From contig CM061919.1 in assembly GCA_031002005.1 (NCBI GenBank), positions 33,817,088 to 33,881,087 of the forward strand: a DNA stretch of 64,000 nucleotides. Direction: 5' to 3'. This document shows, piece by piece, positions 26,101-37,800 of the stretch; the stretch's first letter is position 1, and every line of letters begins with the position of its first letter. The notes beneath the pieces are model-generated. The model was not told the origin of the DNA. It made no database searches and worked only from the letters and a program-made list of their open reading frames with translations. This DNA is from Vandiemenella viatica. Taxonomy: Eukaryota; Arthropoda; Insecta; Orthoptera; Morabidae. Position numbers and translations under genes: made by a program.

Positions 26101-27319
26101 CAGAAAAGGCAGTCTACATTTGGTATACAAAAGCTCAATCCCTCTTCCCCTTTACCCTCACCCCTTTTAATTTCCAATGTTCTTTACAAAATATCCACAG
26201 TTTTAAATCCCGTCAAAATCAGTTAAGCTATTTTTAAGTCATGGCATAATATTTATAAAATAAATGTGTCGTAATGTCTCAACATGTACTTCAGATTTCA
26301 ACTTTGATCCCAAGCTTTCACCAATTAAAAATCTATATTTTTTGTGTGATGCCGGTATGTATTAATGCCCAGATGTTACATGTTTCAGTTATCGAGCAGC
26401 AGCTTTAACAGATGTTATGATAAGATCGAAACATAGCCTTGACAATCCTTAACACAACGCCCAATTCACCTCGTTCTGGAAGTGGTTGTTGGTATATAAA
26501 GACAGAATTCTTCTTTGAAAGCAAGCGCTTTAATCTCTGAGCTACCAGGAAGTTCGCAAAATGGGCTCTGCTGCGCCATATTTAAAATACTAAACTAAGT
26601 ATAATACCACAAAAAATTTAAAAATAAAATAATTGTTTTAAAAAACATAAAACCGACTTAAAAAAAGCACTAAAAATTTTAAAATAATAATTATATCTTG
26701 CTTAGGAAAAAGTAAATCTAAATAGACAACATTTTACATTGAAATTTTGACATTAATTATTTATTTTTGGAGTCGGTGCCAGCGAAAGCAAGAAAAACAA
26801 AAAGATAAAAACAATAAGGAATAACAATAATACATAAAAAATCATGTTACTGCTTACCTACAATTAATGCTAGAAACATGTTTCAACAAAACTGAAACAT
26901 ACAGATGATACGCCGATATTATACTCTGTAAATTGTTTACTTCATGATGCAACCTACCAACTGACAATGTAGCGCCAGAGATATGCCTGGATGACCAATA
27001 AGGCCAAGCCACAGATTAAAATACTGTTAATTTCTTTCCCTAAGCTGTCTCCCGCAATAACACTAGCTGTAAAATATTGGGAAATTTTGTTCGTAGTCCC
27101 CGTTTCGTCTCTAATGCCAAAAGAAGTTCAGTAATTCGATCTTCGCGATGTGACAGCTGGCACCGACTCCAAAAATAAAAAATTAATGGCAAAATTTCAA
27201 TGAAAGTAATGAAAAATGTTGTCTATTTAGATTTACTTTTTCCTAAGCAAGGTATAATTATTTTAAAATATTTAGTGCTTTTTTTTTAAGTCGGTTTTTA
27301 TGTTTTTTTAAACAATTAT
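23195..27319. mobile_element. Repeat-rich element, copy 2 (4.1 kb), inserted in LINE A
   Basis: 4,125 bp starting ACCGACTTCAAAAAATGG and ending AACAATTATT, flanked by TTTTTA (23,189-23,194 and 27,320-27,325), the same hexamer as copy 1. The body holds roughly a dozen degenerate units of about 260 bp. The first three (about 23,280-24,130) are the most alike, which suggests recent local amplification. Several open frames of 60-120 codons run along the array, but they change frame at every unit and have pyrimidine-tract composition, so I do not call genes. The final 700 bp is the foldback module. Confidence 0.8.
26620..27319. repeat. Foldback module at the 3' end of copy 2
   Basis: The arms 26,625-26,790 and 27,160-27,319 are inverted repeats. 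The outer part includes AATAATTGTTTTAAAAAACA and ACCGACTT/AAGTCGGT; the inner part is GGAGTCGGTGCCAGC / GCTGGCACCGACTCC. The AAGTCGGT block also pairs with the ACCGACTT start of the whole element at 23,195, so the module may supply the right terminal inverted repeat. Confidence 0.75.
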
Positions 27320-27341
27320 TTTTTAAGTTTTCTAACCTAAC

Positions 27342-28140
27342 TAAACCTGTGACAAGCCCGGTGTCCCATTCTCAAGGAAAGGGGAAGGAGGTGTCGTGGG
27401 AGTAACACCTCGTTAAAAAACCTTGGAACAACTGGCTCCGGTTGATAGCACCATGTGAGGGCCCCTTGTCAGGGTAACGGTGAAGACCTCAACGGCAGCG
27501 ACAGCGGAGAAGGAAGTACTTCGGAACGGTGTAGCTGCGGAAGAGGCACCCGTTCGCTCGCGGATAAAATAAAGAGTGTGCGTAGCGACTGTATCCCAGA
27601 GGGGCGGATACAAACAGCGACTGACTAAGAATGAGTGGCTGATTTAAGGCTGGGCAACCTACTGCTCATGTGGAAAGGCACGGGATACTACTACCTTTTT
27701 TTTTCCTAGTAGTACATGGTATGGCTCTCCATGTGGAAGAATCTGGAGGTAAACTTCGCTTCACTAGGATCTCCTGGAAGGGAATACATTGAGAGGGAAT
27801 ACCTTTAAAAACAAGAAGAAGAAAAGAGAAAGAAACGATAAGGATTGGAACATGGAATGTGAGAACACTATTACAGGCAAGCAAAGTAGAAAATGCAAAA
27901 CAGGAATGAGTAAGAATGGTTAGATTCACTGACTTGTGTGAAGTGAGATGGGGAGGAAATAGTGAGGTAGAAAGTGGAGATTATAAGTTTTTCTACTCTG
28001 TAGAAGAGGAAATGTGAAAATGGAGTGGGAATAATGACAGCAAGAGACTGAAAAACAAAGTTGTGAAGGTGAATATATTCATGGAAGACTGATGATGCTA
28101 AGACTGTAGGGTAGTACAAAAGATATGGTATTAATACAGG
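27342..28140 (+). pseudogene. LINE B 5' region and start of endonuclease
   Basis: A 5' leader runs from about 27,342 to 27,840. The endonuclease begins at about 27,840 (RIGTWNVRTLLQ, with the catalytic Asn of the W-N motif). VRWGG and SGDYKFFYS follow; in-frame stops interrupt it (for example at about 27,908). The frame runs directly into the Polinton target site at 28,135-28,140. Confidence 0.8.
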
Positions 28141-28829
28141 AGTAGTAGATAGTCGGGCTTACTAGTTATATCCCCCACCTCCCGCCACGCCCCCTGCCAC
28201 ACCTCCTGCGGCAGCCGCCCTATAATTAGAGGCAGTTACCGTCCACCGCCCTGTTACTACCCACCCCGCTTCCTGCGGCTGATGCCCTATAATTTCCTGC
28301 CTGTGCAGTTGTTGGTCGCCCACCCCACATTTGCAGAACCAAAACGAAGCCACTTTAGACAATTGCCGTTCGCCGCATTGTCATTATGTACCTGGTCGCC
28401 CACCCCACATACTGTAGCCAAAAAGATGCCACTCGCATCGACACTGTATGAGCAGGATAAAAATTGCTCAGTTACATGACCATTTTTCTGTACAGCGGTA
28501 TTAAAACAGTAATTATTCACAAATTCATCGTAACTATTGAAATAATTAGCATATTTTCGTATAGTGTGGTGAACGGTTCAAAACTCCGTCGGTTTTAATA
28601 AACGGGTAGGAATTCTGCAAGATGAAGAATGGAAAGGAGGAACTTGGTTCAGGCCTACTCTTCCGAAAGATACCGAACAGACTTAACGTCCCCATCCACA
28701 ACGTTCTGGTAGACGCAAAAGACACGGGGCGGGGAGGGGACTTAAGAGGAGTCCAAAATGGAGTTACGTGGTTTATGGACGCACTCTTAGCATAAAAAAT
28801 CTTCAGCTTCCCCTCTACGGTCTTGCCAC

Positions 28830-28975
28830 GCATTCGGGAGGACGTAAGTTCGAATTCCCGTCCTACCATCGAGATTTCGGTTTTCCATTGTTTCCCGAAA
28901 TTACTCCAGGGATGATTCCTTCAAAAGGCCATGGTCGAATTCATTCCCCTTCCTGCACACCGTCCATTCCTGTGT
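28830..28975 (+). mobile_element. SINE-B-like fragment in left arm
   Basis: Box-B-like AGTTCGAATTCCCGTCC followed by the family's central domain with TTTCCCGAAATTACTCCAGG. The mirror partner is at 37,190-37,335. Confidence 0.7.
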
Positions 28976-29454
28976 CTAAAGTCGTTTGTTGCCTGGAGTC
29001 ACCGCGAACTCTTATATGACACAGGACTGATTTATAAATGTGTTGTTTGGATTTTGCACGAATGGTACGCATAGTAATGGTAGTGTATATGTTCAGCCTA
29101 GCCTTTTTTATTATTAAATATAATGAGAGACGAAGAAGGGAGAGAGAGAAACCTGGTGCTGGCCCATTCAGGCTTACTTTTCCGAACATGCGATCTTAAA
29201 ATAGTACTATTCGCTAATTCATCGTCACTATTGAGATAATTAGCATATTTCGTAAAGTGTGTTCAACGGTTCAAAACCCCGTCGGTTTTAATAAAGCGGG
29301 AAGGAATTCTGCAAGTTGAAGAATGGAAATGGCGAAACCTGGTGTCGGCCCATTCAGGCCTAATCTTCCGAAAGATACCGCAAGGTTTAACGTTCCCCTC
29401 CAAAGGTAGTTTACTAGAATTCGGTGAGTTTAGTTTTGCGCGATAAGTGGACAC

Positions 29455-29630
29455 ATTGAACGAGAACGAATTCGGCCATTGCCTTTTGAAGGAAGCATCA
29501 CGGCATTCACCTGGAGTGATTTCAGGAAACCATGGAAAACCCAAATCTGGATGCTCGGACGGGGATTAGAACCCCCGAATGTGAGGCCAGAAAGCTAACC
29601 GTTCACCCACCATGTTCGGTCCTTGGGATT
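29455..29630 (-). mobile_element. SINE-B copy in left arm
   Basis: Minus-strand head with ACGGTTAGCTTTCTGGCC, then the central domain with TGGTTTCCTGAAATCACTCC. The mirror partner is at 36,535-36,700. Confidence 0.75.
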
Positions 29631-30054
29631 TGATAACAGCGAAGATATTATACGTACTTTACGTTTCTTTGAACAGCTACGAGCTGCTGTTTGTTCGATT
29701 TGCAAGTGAGTGCTAAATTTGTTTCATTTGTCGGCTTACACAGTTCTTTCCAAAAGTTATCGACATCAGGTTTATTTTAGCGTGGTACGTGAATAATAAT
29801 TATTATTTATAAATGTGTTGTTCTCGAGTACTAGATGAAATGTGAAGTGATAGGATGATTTCTGAGATCTTGTCAAACTAAGTAGCTCATTTCGGCTTAC
29901 GGATTGCGGTGAGCAGTTGTAAGTCTAAAATATAGATTTCTAATGTCAAGGTAGGGACAGTGATCAAACTCGACCGAACTATTTTCAGTGTTACATTTTC
30001 CTGTTTGTTTGAAAGCACAGAACTGTCGAGGTCATTAGCGGCGGGATGGGACTG

Positions 30055-30225
30055 GAGACTTTGAACTGGAGGGAATTCGGCCTTGGCCTTTTGAAGGAAA
30101 CATGCCTGGAGTAATTTTGGGAAACCATGGAAAATCCAAATCTGGATGCTCGGATTGAGATTCAAACCCGCGTCCTCCCGAATGCGAGGCCAGTACGTTA
30201 ACCGTTCACCTATTACGCTTGGTGT
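30055..30225 (-). mobile_element. SINE-B copy in left arm
   Basis: Minus-strand head AACGGTTAACGTACTGGCC with box B variant GGTTTGAATCTC, then TGGTTTCCCAAAATTACTCC. The mirror partner is at 35,915-36,085. Confidence 0.75.
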
Positions 30226-31319
30226 AGTATGAAAAGTATGCATCATAGTATGCTCGGTTACACATACATACCCAAATTTCTGGTGGCATAAAATATACTT
30301 GGCTTAAGAAGGTTTTAAAATAGACTACAAGCCACGTTTTAATATTTTAGAAGGAACATTGCAACTGTAAGTAGGAATGTAAACCATTTTGTTGCGTAAA
30401 TCTCGGAGTCTAACCGTCATGCCTGAAAAACTTGTCTGACTTGGAGCTTAACTTTTTCGTTGGCGGCGGATAATGCAGTTACCGAAGTTCTAATAACTGA
30501 TCTTCAAAATCCTCAGCCAGGAGAGTAGCAAGTTTATGGTCCCATATCTGATGTTCACTCTTCAACCAGCTGGCAGTCAAACGCGTGAAAAATTACCACA
30601 TTTTTTTCAAAATATCGCAATACAGAAATTCACCGAAGATAGTATCCACTAAGTTATAGATCATTCATGAAATATTTCGTCAGTGCCAGTATACGAGTCT
30701 GTTCCGAAGACTAAATGGATCTCGTGTACAACTTATAAATGTGTTTTTCTCGAGTACTAGATGAAAAGTGAAGTGACAGGATGATTTCTGAGATCTTGTC
30801 AACTAAGTAGCTCATTTCGGCTTACGAATTGCGGTTGTAAGTGTAAAATGTATATTTCTAATGTTACGGCAGGGTCAGTGTTCAAACTCGACTGCAATAT
30901 TTTCAGTGTTACATTTCCTGTTTGTTTGACAGCACAGAACTGTCGAGGTCATTTTATGTAATATTCTCTCCACGAAAGAAGTCATCGATTACATGGGGAA
31001 AAATGGAAGAATGCATACTTTCTGCAGAAACAGCGGTTACAGATGCATAGCATATTGTTGGGGGTTGGCAAGTATCTAAAGTTGTCACGAACTGCACCAT
31101 CAAGTACAAGCTACTAATGGTGCCAAGCACAAACTTCGAAAGTATATACCTTTTAGGACTTACAGAATATTGACAACTTATACATGCACACACCAGTGTC
31201 AAGGATCATGAAAATATGCTCGGCCTCACAAATATTGACAGATGTTTCAGAATTTCTTGAGTTAATTGTCAGATCCTCATTCTGTTTCTATTTATCGCAT
31301 ATTTTGACAAGGCGTGTGG

Positions 31320-31430
31320 AGGGCATTCGCCTGGAGTGATTTCAGGAAACTATGGAGGAAAAAAAAAAAAAAACTTTAATCTGGGTGTTCGCTTCCCGAA
31401 TGCGATGACAGAGTGTTATCGCTCGCCCAC
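31320..31430 (-). mobile_element. Truncated SINE-B copy present only in the left arm
   Basis: It keeps the CCTGGAGTGATTTC-type central domain, an A15-like run and a damaged head. The matching place in the right arm (about 34,880) is uninterrupted, so it landed after the arms became symmetrical. Confidence 0.65.
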
Positions 31431-32787
31431 CAGTCATCGTCTATCCTCTTACGCACCGCATCTCATAAATTCCCGAAATGTAATTAAAACCACATGTTAA
31501 CTTAAGCTAACACAATGTAACATGCAGGGCCTGGCTAACATTAAACATCTACAATAACCTCAGTTACTTCTATGGTGTGGTTTATTAGCCTTATCTCTAG
31601 TGCCACCCACCATCGTTACATAAAGTTATCGTTTCACACACGCTTCCAATTTATAAAATATAAGAATTAATCTGAGATTGTGTTAACTTATCCCACCTTC
31701 ATTGCATGAAGTAAACGCTTCAGAAGCTATTTCGAGCAAAAGGCGCACATAACTGTAATACCTGGATCGGGATTAAACTTTTGCTGAACGTGCCAGCCTA
31801 CAGTAACCTAATTTACTGCTCAGGTGTGGTGGACTAACCTAACATGTACTACCCTAACGTATCTTATATGACACGTAGTTTAACGTCCTATATTAACCTG
31901 AGTTTAATGTAAGTTATGTAGGTTTGTAAACCTACTGGTGATAGTGGTTTTAGTTCTTCCTTGTGTGTCTCATATGTTCTGTCAGCACCTTTGATCGATA
32001 AATTGAGTATTGTGATGCACACATATTTTGTTTTCATCCTTTGCACACCCTATCATGATTGGAAGATTGTATGTGTTGTGAATACTCATGACATAGTTTT
32101 CCTATCCTTTCCCCATTTGATCTATAATATCCGTAGTTTTCATCCTTTGCCCTGCCTGACGGTGACGTGATGTGTGTGGTGGAGGGCCCGTGTTGGTTTG
32201 TCTGGGAATTGTCACTACAGCCGAAACACACATTTTTGTACATATATAACACTTTTCTGTAGCCAGTTGTAGTAATGAAAATGCATCATATAGTTGGAGA
32301 CTGCACTCTGTGATGCACACAGGTGTAATTGTCATGTCAACTAACGACATCCTTTTTTTGGAAGTAAATTACGTAATTTTGGCAATATTTTACCGATTTA
32401 TATGAAATTTAAGGTAATTTATAGGATTTTCATGCTTCTTACTGAAACTGTATATTTTTCACGAAATTATGCTTCTCTCTTGCTCCCTGTAATGCTCGAT
32501 ATTTTTTTCTATTTATCTGACTGGTCAGTTTTCATAATTTTTTATCTATTTTGCACATTTTCACACTTTTTAATAAAATTCATGGAAAGTGGCACATACT
32601 TACTACTTATATCCGACAAAATTTATGTCTTATCCAGTGTTGGTGTCTTCTTTCGATTGGGTCTTAAGACTAGTAAGTGATGAAGGACTAATGAAAAATG
32701 ACTTGATAAAGGTCTTTTTAATGGATGGTGGGTAAAAATAAAACAATGTGAATTATGTACAATGTGTTTTTTATTGATTTATATTTT

Positions 32788-33434
32788 TCACATGCATGTA
32801 GTACCACAAACTTCATATCCGGGATCATAACTCTTATTTACTGTGTTATAAACATCATCCAATACTAGTAAATTTTTATATGCAATAATTTCATGTCTAA
32901 GCAATGTATAGTCCAATGATGAAATGGGGCTGTATGTCACTTGAGTCACATAAACATTATTAATATGCACAGTTATCAGTTTTTGGACCTTAGCCATCCA
33001 ATGGTTATGCAGCACTTTGTTGGCTAAAATGTTCACAAACTCCTTGTAATATCTTGCAACTTGGGGGCAACTCGTCTTCTTGATGGTCAAGGCTCCAGTC
33101 ACTGCAGGCTGCATGTCAAGGAGATTTTGCCATGTCGATTCTCTGAAGAACACGCAGTTGGCAGGATAGGAATTCTGATATAAACACATACAGTTTTTAG
33201 CCCAGCCACCATTCGGAAGGAGACGGAGTGTTCATCAATCGGAACGTCTGTGTGGGTGCTGTCTGTGTTGAACAAATCGGTCACTACATCCAATACTTCA
33301 TACGTTAATATAACTTTGGTACTGTGCCCCACTTTTTCGAGCACCACTACTGGCTCAAATTCATGCTTGAACGATAAACCTATCATCAAACGCTTTGAAT
33401 CACCAGCGTTGAGCTGACACACCGACGAGAACAA
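32788..33434 (-). pseudogene. Unknown ~210-residue protein in the palindromic Polinton core
   Basis: Two overlapping minus-strand frames (33,434-33,099 and 33,189-32,788) read as one protein with a single frameshift near 33,190. The first half begins with VCQLNAGDSKRLMIG; the second ends PGYEVCGTTCM. A polyadenylation signal AATAAA (TTTATT on the plus strand at about 32,770) lies just beyond the stop, which supports a real former gene. The short CQLN start and the location suggest one of the small lineage-specific Polinton accessory proteins, but I cannot name it. It has no signal peptide or membrane segment. No clear ATG opens the first half. Confidence 0.55.
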
Positions 33435-33489
33435 TATTATCGGTCAGGCCATCTCAGAACACTGCTGCTACCAGGTGGGTTGTGCGTTA

Positions 33490-33960
33490 CATAGGGTCTA
33501 GTGGCGGTGGGGGTAAACCTGTTCAGTACTGTCCATGGAACGACAGTTGCTGTGGTGGAGGTGGTGGTGGTGGGGGTAAGCCTGTTGTATGTGCGGAGCA
33601 CTTGCTCCACAATCCATCAATCAATCAATGACACGAGCTGTGGGGGAAGTGGTGGTGATGGTGGTGTGTGTAAACGTGTGAAATCCTGTGCTTAAGTAGA
33701 TGGAGCGCACCACAAATCGAAACTGTTTCTTTTGAACAATTTGTTTCTTGTATTTTTGTCTGTAGCAAGCTGGTTCGGCGTTAAAAAAGATCTAGTGGTG
33801 GTGGAGGTAAACCTGTTCAGTCCTGTCCATAGAAGGACACGTGCTGTGGGGGAGGTGGTGATGGTGTGGATCAGCCTGTTGTGTGTGGGGTACATCACGA
33901 CACGTACTGTGGGGCGAGTGGTGGTGGAAGTAAACCTGTGAAATCCTGTTTGTGGATGAC
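33490..33960. repeat. GT/GGT-rich minisatellite
   Basis: About four degenerate units of roughly 100 bp, each with GTGGTGG-type runs, GTAAACCTGTT and a GACACGTGCTGTGGGG-like block. The G-rich strand has several GGG/GGGG runs that could form quadruplexes. Confidence 0.65.
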
Positions 33961-34564
33961 CGCTTGTCCCTCAGTTCACCAATCTGGCCTCTGATGCTAG
34001 TTTAAAAGTGCGTCAAGCGAACTTAGCAATACAAGGGATATAGGTTTCCATTATAAATGAAGACTATTTTGTCAAACGCAACGGGTATAAGACGAATTTC
34101 GTCAAACGTCGATTTCAATTTGCACCATATAGCTACTCAAATTGTGGAAACGATTAGCTGATGCTGTGAACATGTCAGTTTTAAATCAAACACTTATAAT
34201 TTTGTCACCTATAATTTCACCGAGACTGTTGGCCTCTGATTCAGGAGGTTACCTGTGTGAATCCCGATCTGGGCATACGGATTAGGGTTTTCTATGCATG
34301 TCGGTTGAATGGATAGCTGTTGTAACCATTTATAAATGAAGTTGATGTTTCTCACTCAGGTTGAAAACATACCTAAAGTATGGACTGAATTTTTTTTGAG
34401 GATCCACCCACGAAGGCTCTGCTTTGGAGAAAGGTTACAGAAAGGTTACGAGTTTATACGACATGAGATGCTGCTAAGCACAAAATGTAGCATCTCCACG
34501 GGTTATCTGGTATTCAAAAAATAAAAAATAAAAATGCTACAGGATCGGTAACTATCTAGCCAGA

Positions 34565-34765
34565 ATACACACATTTTTGCCCGTAACCCAGCAAACTCCA
34601 CAATCAGGGTGCAATTCGCCTGGTCTTACATAACACTGACAACCTTCTCGTTATGGGACCCTACCTGCCAAGCTATCTGTGTCCATATAAAGTAATTTAG
34701 GGCATCTAAACTGAGGAATGTCGAATTCTTAATGAAACTGATACATCATCAGTAACCTACTAACC
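34565..34765 (-). pseudogene. PolB scrap (motif C region) in the palindromic Polinton
   Basis: The minus strand matches the intact-order PolB at 49,560-49,810: the block before motif C, then LLYMDTDS, then a jump to the block matching EKVVGVM. The roughly 110 nt present between these blocks in the other Polinton is missing here. This is the most diagnostic trace that the palindrome derives from a Polinton. Confidence 0.8.
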
Positions 34766-34839
34766 ATGTCAATCTATGACTTATTTCGTGGAGCGAAAAT
34801 AACATAATTTTTGCGATTTTTTACCTGTGGTTTTTCATA

Positions 34840-37800
34840 AAATTTCGGGAATTTATGAGATGTGGTGCGTAAGAGGATTGACTGTTAACTCAAGAAATTC
34901 TGAAACATCTGTCAATATTTGTGAGGCCGAGCATATTTTCATGATCCTTGACACTAGTGTGTGCATGTATAAGTTGTCAATATTCTGTAAGTCCTAAAAG
35001 GTATATACTTTCGAAGTTTGTGCTTGGCACCATTAGTGCGTGTACTTGAGTGGTGCAGTTCGTGACAACTTTAGATACGACAATATGCTATGCATCTGTA
35101 ACCCCTTTTTCTGCAGAAAGTATGCATTCTTCCATTTTTCCCCATGTCAATCGATGATTTCTTTCGTGGCGAGAATATTACATAAAATGACCTCGACAGT
35201 TCTGTGCTGTCAAACAAACAGGAAATTTAACACTGAAAATATTGCAGTCGAGTTTGAACACTGCCCCTGCCTTGACATTAGAAATATACATTTTACACTT
35301 ACAACCGCAATCCGTAAGCCGAAATGAGCTACTTAGTTGACAAGATCTCAGAAATCATCCTGTCACTTCACTTTTCATCTAGTACTCGAGAACAACACAT
35401 TTATAAGTTGTACACGAGATCCATTTAGTCTTCGGAACAGACTCGTATACTGGCACTGACGAAATATTTCATGAATGATCTATAACTTAGTGGATACTAT
35501 CTTCGGTGAATTTCTGTATTGCGATAATTTGGAAAAAATGTGGTAATTTTTCACGCGTTTGACTGCCAGCTGGTTGAAGAGTGAACATCAGATATGGGAC
35601 CATAAACTTGCTACTCTCCTGGCTGAGGATTTTGAAGATCAGTTATTAGAACTTCGGTAACGGCATTATCCACCGCCAATGAAAAATTAAGCTCCAAGTC
35701 AGACAAGTTTTTCTGATGGTTAGACTCCGAGATTTACGCAGCAAAATGGTTTACATTCCTACTTACAGTTGCAATGTTCCTTTTAAAATATTAAAACGTG
35801 GCTTGTAGTCTATTTTAAAACCTTCTTAAGCCAAGTATATTTTATGCCACCAGAAAATTGGGTATGTATGTGTAACCGAGCATACTATGATGCATACTTT
35901 TCATACTACACCAAGCGTAATAGGTGAACGGTTAACGTACTGGCCTCGCATTCGGGAGGACGCGGGTTTGAATCTCAATCCGACCATCCAGATTTGGATT
36001 TTCCATGGTTTCCCAAAATTACTCCAGGGATGTTTCCTTCAAAAGGCCAAGGCCGAATTCCCTCCAGTTCAAAGTCTCCAGTCCCATCCCGCCGCTAATG
36101 ACCTCGACAGTTCTGTGCTTTCAAACAAACAGGAAAATGTAACACTGAAAATAGTTCGGTCGAGTTTGATCACTGTCCCTACCTTGACATTAGAAATCTA
36201 TATTTTAGATTTACAACTGCTCACCGCAATCCGTAAGCCGAAATGAGCTACTTAGTTTGACAAGATCTCAGAAATCATCCTATCACTTCACATTTCATCT
36301 AGTACTCGAGAACAACACATTTATAAATAATAATTATTATTCACGTACCACGCTAAAATAAAACCTGATGTGCGATAACTTTTGGAAAGAACTGTGTAAG
36401 CCGGATGTATAAATATACAAATGAAACAAATTTAGCACTCACTTGCAAATCGAACAAACAGCAGCTCGTAGCTGTTCAAAGAAACGTAAAGTACGTATAC
36501 TCGTAATATCTTCGCTGTTATCAAATCCCAAGGACCGAACATGGTGGGTGAACGGTTAGCTTTCTGGCCTCACATTCGGGGGTTCTAATCCCCGTCCGAG
36601 CATCCAGATTTGGGTTTTCCATGGTTTCCTGAAATCACTCCAGGTGAATGCCGTGATGCTTCCTTCAAAAGGCAATGGCCGAATTCGTTCTCGTTCAATG
36701 TGTCCACTTATCGCGCAAAACTAAACTCACCGAATTCTAGTAAACTACCTTTGGAGGGGAACGTTAAACCTTGCGGTATCTTTCGGTAGATTAGGCCTGA
36801 TTGGGCCGACACCAGGTTTCGCCATTTCCATTCTTCAACTTGCAGAATTCCTTCCCGCTTTATTAAACCGACGGGGTTTTTGAACCGTTGACCACACTTT
36901 ACGAAAATATGCTAATTATCTCAATAGTTACGATGAATTAGCGAATAAGTACTATTTTAAGATCGCATGTTCGGAAAAGTAAGCCTGAATGGGCCAGCAC
37001 CAGGTTTCTCTCTCTCCCTTCTTCGTCTCTCATTATATTTAATAATAAAAAAGGCTAGGCTGAACATATACACTACCATTACTATGCGTACCATTCGTGC
37101 AAAATCCAAACAACACATTTATAAATCAGTCCTGTGTCATATAAGAGTTCGCGGTGACTCCAGGCAACAAACGACTTTAGACACAGGAAATGACGGTGTG
37201 CAGGAAGGGGAATGAATTAGACCATGGCCTTTTGAAGGAATCATCCCTGGAGTAATTTCGGGAAACAATGGAAAACCGAAATCTCGATGGTAGGACGGGG
37301 AATTCGAACTTACGTCCTCCCGAATGCGTGGCAAGACCGTAGAATGGAAGCTGAAGATTTTTTATGCTAAGAGTGCGTCCATAAACCACGTAACTCCATT
37401 TTGGACTCCTCTTAAGTCCCCTCCCCGCCCCGTGTCTTTTGCGTCTACCAGAACATTGTGGATGGGGACGTTAAGCCTGTTCGGTATCTTTCGGAAGAGT
37501 AGGCCTGATCCATGTTTCCTCCTCTCCATTCTTCATCTTGCAGAAGTCCTACTCGTTTTATTAAAACCGACGGGGTTTTGAACCGTTCACCACACTATAC
37601 GAAAATATGCTAATTATTTCAATGGTTATGTTGAATTTGTGAATAATTACTGTTTTAATACCGATGTACAGAAAAATGGTCATGTAACTGAGCAATTTTT
37701 TTCCAGATCATACAGTGTCGATGCGAGTGGCATCTTTTTGGCTACAGTATGTGGGGTGGGCGACCAGGTACATAATGACAATGCGGCGAACGGCAATTGT

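Larger units (their letters stand above)
28141..31490. repeat. Left inverted repeat of the palindromic Polinton
   Basis: It pairs with 34,840-38,018. It contains internal direct duplications: about 28,545-28,720 with 29,210-29,400, and about 29,820-30,040 with 30,735-30,955. It carries three SINE-B-like copies (28,830-28,975; 29,455-29,630; 30,055-30,225), all mirrored on the right. A further truncated SINE at about 31,320-31,430 is present only in this arm and so is younger than the symmetry. Confidence 0.8.
31490..34840. other. Unique core of the palindromic Polinton
   Basis: This is the single-copy part between the arms. It contains a broken minus-strand gene (32,788-33,434), a GT-rich minisatellite (33,490-33,960) and a PolB scrap (34,565-34,765). 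I recognise nothing in 31,490-32,780 or 33,960-34,560. Confidence 0.6.

Noticed and set aside
23590..26240. Many open frames of 60-121 codons across the repeat array
   Set aside because: They follow the ~260-bp array, switch frame between units, and translate pyrimidine tracts and AT-rich repeats. They are shadows of the repeat.
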